Below are positions 7,938 to 15,572 of a stretch of DNA of 64,000 bases, one piece after another. The stretch comes from DAOTXL01 sp034435455. GTDB taxonomy: Bacteria > Chloroflexota > Anaerolineae > JAAYZQ01. The DNA lies in assembly GCA_034435455.1 (NCBI GenBank), contig DAOTXL010000128.1, forward strand, positions 1-64,000, written 5' to 3'. Below the pieces are notes generated by a model, which was not told where the DNA came from, made no database searches, and saw nothing but the letters and a program-made list of their open reading frames with translations. Every line of letters begins with the position of its first letter. Position 1 is the first letter of the stretch. A program made the translations under genes and the position numbers.

Positions 7938-8966
7938 ATGGTCAAGCGCATCCTGATCGTGGATGACGAAGAGAACGTCGTCTTTTTCCTGGCAGAGAAC
8001 CTGGCCGAGCTGGGACCCGGCTACGAGATAGAGACCGCCTGTTCTGGCCCAGAAGCGCTGGCCCGGATGGCCCCCAGCCCTTTCGACCTGGTCGTCACCG
8101 ACCTGCGGATGCCGGGGATGGATGGCCTGATGTTGATCAAGCGGATCCGGGCCCGTTACCCCCAAACCCGGTTGATCCTGATGACGGCCTATGGCGATGC
8201 CGGGGTGGAAACGACCGCCTACCGGCTGGGGGCGTGCCGCTACATCGCCAAGCCCTTTACCATCGAGGAGTTGATTGCCCAGGTGCGCCAGGCCCTGGAC
8301 GACCCGTATGCACCTGACCGCAACGTCCTGCTGCTGACCGACGATCAATTCGACGCCATCGCCCACTGCCTGACCGACCTGCGGTTCGAGCTTGGCGCCC
8401 AGTGCGTCCTGTTGGCCGACGTGGCGGGTCGCCTGGTGGCCCACGTCGGCGAGACGGAGGGTTTAGACCTGCCCACCCTGGTCTCCCTGGTGGGAGGAGG
8501 GTTCGCCACCGCCTTTGAGATGGCCCGCTACCTGGAGGAACGCCATGCCCGGACCCTCAATTATCACGAGGGGGAACGGTACGACATCTATTCCTCGAAC
8601 GTGAATGAGGAACTGTTTGTGGTCCTCGTGTTCGACAAGCACCATCAACAGAGCCGTGTAGGCATGGTGTGGTTGTACACCCGCCGGGCCTTGAAGCAAC
8701 TGGACTCCCTGGCCCGCAGCGCAGAAAGGGTTGACGCTGGCCGGTTGTTGGACGCCGACTTTGGAGCGCAGTTGAGCGATAGCCTGGATCAACTGCTGGT
8801 CACGGGGGCCGGTGAGGCTCCAAACCTGGAGGACACCCAGCAGGTGCATCCGGAGGTTGCTGCCCCCCCGCCGGTGCACAAGACCTTTAGCCTGGAACAG
8901 GCATTGGAGATGGGGCTGTTGGACCCGGCCTGTCTGGGTGATGAGCCTGGTGATCGTTGGGAGTAG
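7938..8966 (+). CDS. Response regulator receiver fused to Roadblock/LC7-like domain
   Basis: 342 residues. Receiver (~1-122; IVDDEE, phospho-Asp in VVTDLRMPGMDG, Lys in IAKPFT) followed by a Roadblock/LAMTOR-type domain (~140-260; GAQCVLLADVAGRLVAHVG and FVVLVFDKH) and a Pro-rich tail. In the MglA/MglB systems Roadblock domains act as GTPase-activating or scaffolding partners. The MglA-type GTPase starts 2 nt after this stop, so the pair is very probably translated together. A phosphorylation-controlled GTPase regulator is inferred, not shown. Confidence 0.85.
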   Translation: MVKRILIVDDEENVVFFLAENLAELGPGYEIETACSGPEALARMAPSPFDLVVTDLRMPGMDGLMLIKRIRARYPQTRLILMTAYGDAGVETTAYRLGACRYIAKPFTIEELIAQVRQALDDPYAPDRNVLLLTDDQFDAIAHCLTDLRFELGAQCVLLADVAGRLVAHVGETEGLDLPTLVSLVGGGFATAFEMARYLEERHARTLNYHEGERYDIYSSNVNEELFVVLVFDKHHQQSRVGMVWLYTRRALKQLDSLARSAERVDAGRLLDADFGAQLSDSLDQLLVTGAGEAPNLEDTQQVHPEVAAPPPVHKTFSLEQALEMGLLDPACLGDEPGDRWE

Positions 8967-8968
8967 AG

Positions 8969-9553
8969 ATGTTCATCAACTGGAAACTGCGCGAGTTGAA
9001 CCTCAAGATCGTCTACTATGGGCCGGCGATGAGCGGCAAGACCACCAACCTCCAGTACATCCACGCCCATACCAACCCCAAGATGCGTGGCGAGATGGTG
9101 TCGCTCAAGACCCGTGAAGACCGGACCATCTTTTTCGACTTTTTGCAGTTAGAGCTGGGCGAGATCAAGGGCCTCAAACCCAAGTTCAACCTGTACACCG
9201 TTCCCGGCCAGGTGCTGTACGAAGCCAGCCGCAAGCTGGTGCTCCAGGGGGCCGATGGGATCGTGTTCGTCGCCGACTCTCAGATGGCCCGCCTGCCGGA
9301 CAATATCCAGTCCTTCAAAACCATGAAACGGCAACTGACCGAGATGGGCCTTGACCCGCAGCGGCTGCCCATTGTGGTCCAATTCAACAAGCGCGACCTG
9401 CCGGGAAGTGCGCCGGTCCCGGTCCTGAGCCGTCTGCTTGCTTCCAACGGCGCTCCAACCTTTGAATCGGTGGCCACCGAAGGGCGAGGGGTGTTCGAGA
9501 CCCTCAAGGCTTCCATCAACCTGGTGGTCTCCCAGGTCCAGCGGCGACTCTAA
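8969..9553 (+). CDS. MglA-type small Ras-like GTPase
   Basis: 194 residues. P-loop GPAMSGKTTN, switch II region TVPGQVLYEASRKLVLQGAD (the TVPGQ plus ASR signature of MglA), VFVADSQ, and base-recognition NKRD. The length is that of bacterial MglA GTPases, which control polarity and motility in Myxococcus and are widespread with Roadblock partners in other phyla. Three Roadblock-containing proteins surround it. The start ATG at 8969 has a weak SD (GGGAG) in the end of the previous gene. Confidence 0.92.
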   Translation: MFINWKLRELNLKIVYYGPAMSGKTTNLQYIHAHTNPKMRGEMVSLKTREDRTIFFDFLQLELGEIKGLKPKFNLYTVPGQVLYEASRKLVLQGADGIVFVADSQMARLPDNIQSFKTMKRQLTEMGLDPQRLPIVVQFNKRDLPGSAPVPVLSRLLASNGAPTFESVATEGRGVFETLKASINLVVSQVQRRL

Positions 9554-9569
9554 CTTTGGAAGGTCCAAG

Positions 9570-10490
9570 ATGACACAAGACGCTACGATCAAGCTGATAG
9601 CCCAGGCGCTGGAGGCGGGCATCCAGGCCGTGCGGCGGGGGGAGAAAGCCCTGGCTCGACGGCTGCTCCTCAAGGTGGCCGAACTGGATCCCTCCCAGGA
9701 GAAGGCCTGGCTCTGGCTGGCAGCCATCGCCGAAACGTCCGATGAGGCGCTGGCCTACCTGCAAACGGTGCTGGCCCTCAATCCCAACAACCGCCAGGCC
9801 CAGGAGGGGCTCAGGTGGGTCCAGAGCCGGCTTCCGTCCAGGCCGGAGGGCCGCCTCTGCCCTGTATGTGACCGGCGGCTGCTTCCCGATGAGATAACCT
9901 GCCCCACCTGTGGCCACATCCTGTTCGAGCCGGTGGACGAAAGGGCCGCTGGGGCGTTGACGGCTGAACAGGAAGAACTTGCGCCTGTTCCTGAGGGGGA
10001 GTTGGTGCCCGGCTTTGCCCTGTCGGTGGAGCAGGCGGAAGCGATTGACGCCGTCCTGGACAAGATAGCCTACGAAAGCGAGGCCCGCTGCATCATCCTG
10101 GCCGACGTGACCGGGCAGTTGATCAGCGAGCGGGGCCAGACGGGCCACATGAACACCCAGGTCCTCTCGGCCCTGGCCGCCGGGGAACTGGCGGCCACCC
10201 ACGAGATGGCCCGGCTGGTGGGTGAGGAGGCCCGTTTCAAACTGCTCCTGCACGAGGGACATCAGCACTGTGTCTACCTGTCGGACATTGGGGGGCAGAT
10301 GCTGTTGATCATCGTGTTCGACCAGGACACACCTATCGGTCTGGTGCGGATGATCCTCAAAAATGCGGTGCAGGACCTGCAACCGATCATCGTCCAGGCC
10401 CAGCAGGCCCACGAGGTGGCGATGGATGAGGCGTTGGGCGATGACTTTGCCCAATTGGTAGAAGACAGGTTGACCAGATCGCTGGCGTGA
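9570..10490 (+). CDS. TPR / zinc-ribbon / Roadblock protein
   Basis: 306 residues. An N-terminal TPR-like helical part (~1-85; LDPSQEKAWLWLAAI) is followed by a zinc ribbon (CPVCDRRLLPDEITCPTCG, ~93-112). A C-terminal Roadblock-like domain (~150-290; EARCIILADVTGQLISERG and LLIIVFDQD) closely resembles the one in 7938-8966. The gene starts 16 nt after the GTPase stop. A second candidate MglB-like partner for the GTPase, with the N-terminal part for protein contacts; this is inference. Confidence 0.8.
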   Translation: MTQDATIKLIAQALEAGIQAVRRGEKALARRLLLKVAELDPSQEKAWLWLAAIAETSDEALAYLQTVLALNPNNRQAQEGLRWVQSRLPSRPEGRLCPVCDRRLLPDEITCPTCGHILFEPVDERAAGALTAEQEELAPVPEGELVPGFALSVEQAEAIDAVLDKIAYESEARCIILADVTGQLISERGQTGHMNTQVLSALAAGELAATHEMARLVGEEARFKLLLHEGHQHCVYLSDIGGQMLLIIVFDQDTPIGLVRMILKNAVQDLQPIIVQAQQAHEVAMDEALGDDFAQLVEDRLTRSLA

Positions 10491-10534
10491 GACGGCAGGC
10501 GCGTTTCACGTCTCAGCACAAGGGAGACGAGGGC

Positions 10535-11239
10535 ATGGCAATTAGAGGCAACCTGAAAGACTTGAGCCTGCCGACATTGGTGCAGGTGACCTGCCAGGAG
10601 GGCCAGCAAGCTCGTCTGACCGTTCAGCACGGGCAGGCCAGAGCCGAATTGTACTTTGCCGATGGCGACATCACCCATGCCGCATCCGGCGATCAGAGTG
10701 GAAAGGAGGTGGTCTATCACATACTGACCTGGGAAGAAGGGGAGTTCGAACTGGAGGCCGGCGTGGCCGCGCCAACTCGCACCATCGAGACGCCGTGGTC
10801 CGTCCTGCTCATGGAGGGGCTACAGCGGCGGGATGAAGAACTATGGGACAAAAAAGCAAAAGAGAAAGGGAGGAATAATATGCCACGAAGAACGATAACC
10901 AATGTCCTTGAGGATCTGCTCAAGGTGCCGGGGCTCAATGCCGCGGTGGTGATCAGCCGTGATGGGTTTGTGATCGAGGCGATGGGCAGCTTCAAGGCCC
11001 TCGACCTCGACGCTCTGGGAGCATCCCTGGCCTATGCCATCAACGGGATCCAGAGGATGGGGGATCAGCTTCAGATCAGCAACTTTCGCGATCTGACGGT
11101 TGAATACGAACAGGCGATGATCATCGCCCGACCGGTGGGCGATGCTGTCATTGCCCTCGTCGCCCCTGACGCCTCTCAACTGGGGATCATCCGCTACTCG
11201 ATCAGGCGGCCTGTGGAAGAGTTGGCCGCCTACCTGTAA
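10535..11239 (+). CDS. DUF4388-type domain fused to Roadblock/LC7 domain, with an internal start
   Basis: 234 residues. The N-terminal ~100 residues (MAIRGNLKDLSLPTLVQV, LYFADGDITHA, GEFELEAG) look like a DUF4388 domain; residues ~116-234 form a compact Roadblock domain (LNAAVVISRDGFVIEAMG, QAMIIARPVGDAVIALVA). The ATG at 10535 follows AGGGAGACGAGGG. A second, very strong ribosome site (GGGAGGAAT) lies inside the gene and precedes an in-frame ATG at 10880, which would give a free-standing 119-residue Roadblock protein. Both products may be made. Confidence 0.82.
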   Translation: MAIRGNLKDLSLPTLVQVTCQEGQQARLTVQHGQARAELYFADGDITHAASGDQSGKEVVYHILTWEEGEFELEAGVAAPTRTIETPWSVLLMEGLQRRDEELWDKKAKEKGRNNMPRRTITNVLEDLLKVPGLNAAVVISRDGFVIEAMGSFKALDLDALGASLAYAINGIQRMGDQLQISNFRDLTVEYEQAMIIARPVGDAVIALVAPDASQLGIIRYSIRRPVEELAAYL

Positions 11240-11388
11240 CCAGGTGAGGACACGCTGACAAGTTGGGGGACTCACCCCCGGGGCCTTATGGAGCAGCTTG
11301 CTTGTTGCACAGCGCCAGGGCGCTCTGACCGGAAAAAGGCCTCCAAGGCTTTAACTTGTGCTCACTGTGTCTGAAGGAAGGAGTAAAT

Positions 11389-11904
11389 ATGTCTCTCAAT
11401 ATCAAGCATACCTTTGACGAAACAACCTATCGTCACTACATCAACGGCCACGGCTTTGTCCTCCACTGTCACCATTACATGACCCTGACTTCCAAGCTGG
11501 CCGAGGACTTTGCCGATCTGGGTGCGGTCCAGGTGTTGCGCGAAGCTACCGAAGACGCGATCCGACCGGTGCTGGACGGCTACTTTGCCGAACACGGCAT
11601 CACCTCACCGGCAGAGCGGCTTGCCATCGGTGCCGAGTTTTACGCCTTTATGGGCATGGGCCTGATGGACGTATCCGGTACAGCGGTTGGTGGCGAGGTG
11701 AAGCTCAAGCACTCCCATGTGGACGAGGGCTGGATCAAAAAGTGGGGCAAACACAACAAACCGATCAACCACTTTACCTGTGGGTTCGTGGCGGCCCTGT
11801 TCGCCGCCGCTTTTTCCAGGCCGGCCCGCAGTTATAACGTCGCCGAGGTCGCTGCTATCGTGATGGGAGCGCCGGAGAGCATTCTTGCCGTCAGGGCCGC
11901 GTAA
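11389..11904 (+). CDS. V4R-like domain protein, first paralogue
   Basis: 171 residues, soluble. The C-terminal half (GTAVGGEVKLKHSHVDEGWI, then NHFTCGFVAALFAAAF) resembles the 4-vinyl-reductase (V4R) fold seen in BchJ-like and small-molecule sensor proteins. N-terminal HGFVLHCHHYMTL carries a cluster of His and Cys that could bind a ligand or metal. Start ATG follows GGAAGGAG. Preceded by a 149-bp gap without a visible gene or strong promoter. The next gene encodes a related fold. Family call is by eye and tentative. Confidence 0.5.
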   Translation: MSLNIKHTFDETTYRHYINGHGFVLHCHHYMTLTSKLAEDFADLGAVQVLREATEDAIRPVLDGYFAEHGITSPAERLAIGAEFYAFMGMGLMDVSGTAVGGEVKLKHSHVDEGWIKKWGKHNKPINHFTCGFVAALFAAAFSRPARSYNVAEVAAIVMGAPESILAVRAA

Positions 11905-11922
11905 GCAAGGAGGATATCCACT

Positions 11923-12504
11923 ATGACTGTAATGCGTGATGAAGTAGTCAAAAAGCTCGTCAAAGTCGAAGTGCAGGCCAACGATGATGGCCTCATCCCG
12001 GCTTTCAACGTCCTTGTCAATCAGTTGCCCACTGCCTTCTGGAACACGGTGACGGAACGGATGATGGCCATTGCTCCACCGGCGCGCAAGAAAGAGATGG
12101 AGGCCGCGCTGATCCGCTGCGCCTACGAATGTGGCTATCACACCGGCTATGGGATCATCACCTCGCCTGAGTTCCAGTCGGTGGTCATGCCGATGGTGAC
12201 CGAGGGGGCCAAGGATGTGCTGCGCGGTGCGTATGCCGTCTTTACCGCCTGGGGCTGGGCCAAGTCCGGCATCGTGCAGATCAAGGAAGGCGAAACCATG
12301 ACCGTGCGGGCGGTGGATTATTACGAAGCCGACAGCGGCGGAGAGGGCCTGCGGGCCTACATGATCCGGGGGGTCAGTGCTGCCTTTTTCGAGCTGGCCT
12401 ACGCTGCCCCTTACCCCAACGGCATGGACACCTTCACCTGCGAACAGACCCGGGGCATCGAGGTGGGCGACCCCTACGGCGAGTTTGTCGTCACCAAAAA
12501 GTAG
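11923..12504 (+). CDS. V4R-like domain protein, second paralogue
   Basis: 193 residues. The C-terminal part (GWAKSGIVQIKEGETMTVRA, MIRGVSAAFFELAY, then TFTCEQTRGIEVGDPYGEF) matches the V4R pattern of a helix, a Cys-containing strand and a Gly-Asp turn. An AAGGAGGATAT ribosome site precedes the ATG. It follows the first V4R-like gene by 18 nt and probably forms a heteromeric partner with it. Ligand unknown. Confidence 0.55.
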   Translation: MTVMRDEVVKKLVKVEVQANDDGLIPAFNVLVNQLPTAFWNTVTERMMAIAPPARKKEMEAALIRCAYECGYHTGYGIITSPEFQSVVMPMVTEGAKDVLRGAYAVFTAWGWAKSGIVQIKEGETMTVRAVDYYEADSGGEGLRAYMIRGVSAAFFELAYAAPYPNGMDTFTCEQTRGIEVGDPYGEFVVTKK

Positions 12505-12576
12505 GTCTCGGCAGATCAGGACGCTCTACGGACCGGTGTCTGCCCGGAACTTTGCCGGTCGGTGAGGCGGGAACCC

Positions 12577-13710
12577 ATGAGTGCGATCTATCTCAACAAT
12601 GCCGCGACCTCGTTCCCGAAACCGCCCCCGGTAGTGGAAGAGGTCAGCCGGTGGCTGCAAGAGCCGCCGGCTGACCCCGGTCGGGATAGCACCGGGAGCC
12701 AGGACCCCCGCACCGCCTGCCGGGTCGAGCTGGCGGCGCTGTTTGGCGTGGCCGACCCCAACCGCATCGTGTTGCTCCCATCGGCCACTCACGCCTTGAA
12801 CCTGGTGATTCAGACCCTCCTGGTCCCCCGCAGCCATGTCGTCACCACCATGCTTGAACATACCTCGGTGCTGCGGCCCATCACCCATCGCCAGCGGGAT
12901 TGCGAGGTGCGGGTCACCTACATCTCGCCGGACGGATCGGGCCAGGTTTCCCCGGAGGCGATAGCCGGGGCGATCACGCCGGACACGCGCCTTGTTGTGG
13001 TGACGCACGCCTCGAACGTCACCGGCAGCATCCAGCCGGTGGAAGAGATCGCCGATCTCACCGCCGGGGCCCATGTCCCCCTGCTCATTGACGCCTCTCA
13101 GAGCGCCGGAGCCATCCCGCTGACCCACCGCTGCCTGCCGGGCCAGGTGTACATCGCCTTTGCCGGCCATAAAGGGTTGCTGGGCCTGCCGGGGACGGGC
13201 GGTCTGGTGCTGGCCGAGGGCGACCTGCCGCAACTGATCGTCGGCGGCACCGGGGTGCGCAGCGAGAGCCTGCTCCATCCCCCTGAACTGCCGCTGCGAC
13301 ACGAGGCCGGCACCCCCAACCTTCCCGGCATCGTGGCGCTGCTGGCCGGGGTGCGTGCGGTGCGCGCCCGGGGGGGTGAGGCCGAAGGCGCGCATCGCCA
13401 TCGTCTGGTAACACTCCTGCGCTCCCGGCTCGAAACACTAAAGGGGGTACGGCTCCTGCCGCTGGCCCGGAACGACGGCCGTGCCGGGATCGTCTCTTTC
13501 ACTCTGGATGGATGGGTGCCGGAGGAGGTAGGGTACGCCCTGCAAACATCGTTTGGGATCACTACCCGCAGTGGCCTGCATTGCGCCCCCCTGATCCATC
13601 AGGTATACGGCACAGCGCCGCTGGGGACGGTCCGGGCCAGCGTCGGGTACGCCAACACTGAGGAGCATGTGGAAGCCCTGGCAACCGCGCTCGCTCACCT
13701 GACGGGGTGA
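12577..13710 (+). CDS. Cysteine desulfurase family class V aminotransferase
   Basis: 377 residues. PLP fold type I: YLNNAATSFPKPP at the N-terminus, PLP aspartate in LLIDASQSAGA, PLP lysine in FAGHKGLLG, and a possible catalytic cysteine in SGLHCAP near the C-terminus. It is a clear paralogue of the enzyme at 23074-24228. The desulfurase-like subfamily is supported; the real substrate (cysteine, selenocysteine or other) is not. Located directly after two V4R-like proteins and before a 99-residue unknown, so it may modify or supply sulfur for that module. ATG chosen where homology to the family N-terminus begins. Confidence 0.85.
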   Translation: MSAIYLNNAATSFPKPPPVVEEVSRWLQEPPADPGRDSTGSQDPRTACRVELAALFGVADPNRIVLLPSATHALNLVIQTLLVPRSHVVTTMLEHTSVLRPITHRQRDCEVRVTYISPDGSGQVSPEAIAGAITPDTRLVVVTHASNVTGSIQPVEEIADLTAGAHVPLLIDASQSAGAIPLTHRCLPGQVYIAFAGHKGLLGLPGTGGLVLAEGDLPQLIVGGTGVRSESLLHPPELPLRHEAGTPNLPGIVALLAGVRAVRARGGEAEGAHRHRLVTLLRSRLETLKGVRLLPLARNDGRAGIVSFTLDGWVPEEVGYALQTSFGITTRSGLHCAPLIHQVYGTAPLGTVRASVGYANTEEHVEALATALAHLTG

Positions 13711-13714
13711 ACCG

Positions 13715-14014
13715 ATGGTGCACGTGGTGAGTTCGCAGGTTCTGGAAAACTGTCTGGACAGTTCGGTGGTCAGGGAACTCCAACTGTCTGAACCGGTGGG
13801 TGAGGTAGTCATGCGGCGCGTGGCTCGCCAAGGCAGGTTGCAGTTCTTCCCCGATTTTCCTCGCCCCTATTTTCGCCTGGACCGCAGCCGGGCTTATGTG
13901 GTGCAGGGCGTTTTCGGCGAAACCTCGCTGCGGGTCACCTTTTCTCCGCTGGCAGACGCCGACGCCGGGGAGCAGCTACGGATCCTGATAGAGACACCTT
14001 TGCCCGACGAATAA
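13715..14014 (+). CDS. Small conserved-looking protein of unknown function
   Basis: 99 residues starting 4 nt after the PLP enzyme stop, so co-translated. Mixed alpha/beta pattern with no membrane segment, no Cys cluster and no motif I recognise; the middle (FFPDFPRPYFRLDRSRAYVV) is aromatic- and Pro-rich. Codon use matches the neighbours, which supports a real gene. No function is assigned. Confidence 0.6.
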   Translation: MVHVVSSQVLENCLDSSVVRELQLSEPVGEVVMRRVARQGRLQFFPDFPRPYFRLDRSRAYVVQGVFGETSLRVTFSPLADADAGEQLRILIETPLPDE

Positions 14015-14045
14015 AAGACACCGGGCACCCCTTTTCCCCCACACA

Positions 14046-14072
14046 GGCCTGACAGGCTGCCAACCTGTCAGG
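14046..14072. terminator. Bidirectional hairpin between the signalling island and hisS
   Basis: GCCTGACAGG (14046-14055) pairs with CCTGTCAGGC (14063-14072), loop CTGCCAA, followed by TTGTTGTT on the plus strand. It overlaps the hisS stop codon region and can serve the two convergent units. A near-identical hairpin occurs at 41911-41941. Confidence 0.6.
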
Positions 14073-15402
14073 CTTGTTGTTGCCAGGCCCGGACCTGGGC
14101 CGCTGCCTGGTCGCGGGCAACGGCCACCTGTTGCCCCAACGCCAGATGGCGCAGGGCCACCTGCCCCGCCACCACCTCATCCGGCCCCACGATGGCCACA
14201 TAGGGGATGCCCTTCTTGAGGGCGTAGCGGATCTGCACGCCCAGGGCATCCTCCTCGAAATATAGCTCGACGTTCAACCCCGCCCGCCGCAGGTCACGGG
14301 CCACCTGCAACGAGTCGCCCACCAGCGCCGGGCTGAACCGGGTGACCAGGACCTGTGCTACCGTGGCCCCCACCCGGGGCGGGAACATCTCCAGCTCGGT
14401 CATCACGTCAATGATCCGCTCGATGCCAATGGTCGTGCCGGTGGCCGGCAGGCTGCGCTCCAGGAACATCCCTACCAGGCGGTCGTACCGCCCGCCGCCG
14501 GTGATGCTGCCGATCTGGGGTTCCTCCACCACCGTCTCGTAGATGGGACCGGTGTAGTAATCCAGGCCGCGGACCATCGTCGGCACGATCTGGTAGAACC
14601 GCTCCGGGATCTCCAGCACCTGCAGGTAGCCGGCGATCTCCCGCAGTTCGGCCACCCCCTCCCTCGCCGCCGGATAATCGGCCAGCAGGGCCTCCAGCCG
14701 GTCCAGGATGTCGCGGTTGTCGCCCTGGATCTGCAACAGGTCCAGCAGCCTTCGGACCGCCTCCTCGGGGATGTCGTTCTTGCGCAGCTCCGCTTCTACC
14801 CCCTCCAGGCCGATACGCGAGAGCTTGTCAATGGCACGGTACAGGCTGCCCAACTGCCCGGCGGGCACACCGGCGTACTGACCGATGCCGTTGAGCAGTT
14901 TGCGGTCGTTGAGGTTGATCACGAACTGCCTGAACCCCAGCCGGGTCAGGATTTCATAGATGACGTTCAGTGTCTCGGCGTCGGCCAGCATCGAGGCTGA
15001 ACCGACGGTATCGGCATCGCACTGGTAGAACTCCCGATAGCGGCCCTTCTGGGGCCGCTCGGCCCGCCACACCGGCGCGATCTGGTACCGCTTGAACGGC
15101 TTGTTCAGTTCCGGATATTGGGCCACCACCCGGCACAGCGGCACCGACAGGTCATAGCGCAGGCACAGCCTCTCTTTCCCGCCGCTGTGACCGACGTTGT
15201 AGATCAACCGCTCGGCATCGGGGCCGTATTTGCCCAGGAGCGTCTCCTCCAGCTCGATGGCCGGCGTCTGCAACGGCTCAAACCCAAACTCCTCGAACAC
15301 CCGGCGGATAACCCCGATGACATACTCACGGCGGATCATCTTGTCGGGCAGGATGTCGCGCATGCCGCGCGGCAGGCGCGGCTCCACTTTGGCTGCCGGC
15401 AT
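14068..15402 (-). CDS. hisS: Histidine--tRNA ligase
   Basis: 444 residues. Class II synthetase charging tRNA-His: motif 1 region after LPRGMRDILPDKMIRREYV, motif 2 FKRYQIAPVWRAERPQKGRY, the His-specific blocks LDYYTGPIYE and GGGRYDRLVGMF, motif 3 GIERI, and a C-terminal anticodon-binding domain. Length is normal. Own promoter at 15465-15493; divergent from the DUF885 gene. Confidence 0.97.
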   Translation of the reverse strand: MPAAKVEPRLPRGMRDILPDKMIRREYVIGVIRRVFEEFGFEPLQTPAIELEETLLGKYGPDAERLIYNVGHSGGKERLCLRYDLSVPLCRVVAQYPELNKPFKRYQIAPVWRAERPQKGRYREFYQCDADTVGSASMLADAETLNVIYEILTRLGFRQFVINLNDRKLLNGIGQYAGVPAGQLGSLYRAIDKLSRIGLEGVEAELRKNDIPEEAVRRLLDLLQIQGDNRDILDRLEALLADYPAAREGVAELREIAGYLQVLEIPERFYQIVPTMVRGLDYYTGPIYETVVEEPQIGSITGGGRYDRLVGMFLERSLPATGTTIGIERIIDVMTELEMFPPRVGATVAQVLVTRFSPALVGDSLQVARDLRRAGLNVELYFEEDALGVQIRYALKKGIPYVAIVGPDEVVAGQVALRHLALGQQVAVARDQAAAQVRAWQQQA

Positions 15403-15464
15403 GGTCTCCCTCTCTTTCTCAGGCGCGAAAAGAGCGTGGCTCGGGTCGGAACCACGCCGGCGGC

Positions 15465-15493
15465 ATTATAGCACAACGCCGGTTTTCGCACAA
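15465..15493 (-). promoter_or_regulatory. hisS promoter
   Basis: On the minus strand: TTGTGC (15488-15493), 17-bp spacer, TATAAT (15465-15470) preceded by TGC. The hisS start is about 60 bp downstream. Confidence 0.65.
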
Positions 15494-15523
15494 ATTTGTG
15501 CCAGGCCGGAAAGCGGGATGCCT

Positions 15524-15552
15524 TTGCACAATCGCCGGGACTGTGGTACACT
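15524..15552 (+). promoter_or_regulatory. Promoter of the DUF885 peptidase operon
   Basis: TTGCAC (15524-15529), 17-bp spacer ending in TGTGG, TACACT (15547-15552). The ATG at 15573 lies about 20 bp downstream, giving a very short leader with GGGAGGA as ribosome site. Confidence 0.65.
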
Positions 15553-15572
15553 GGGGGCCAGGGAGGAAGACA

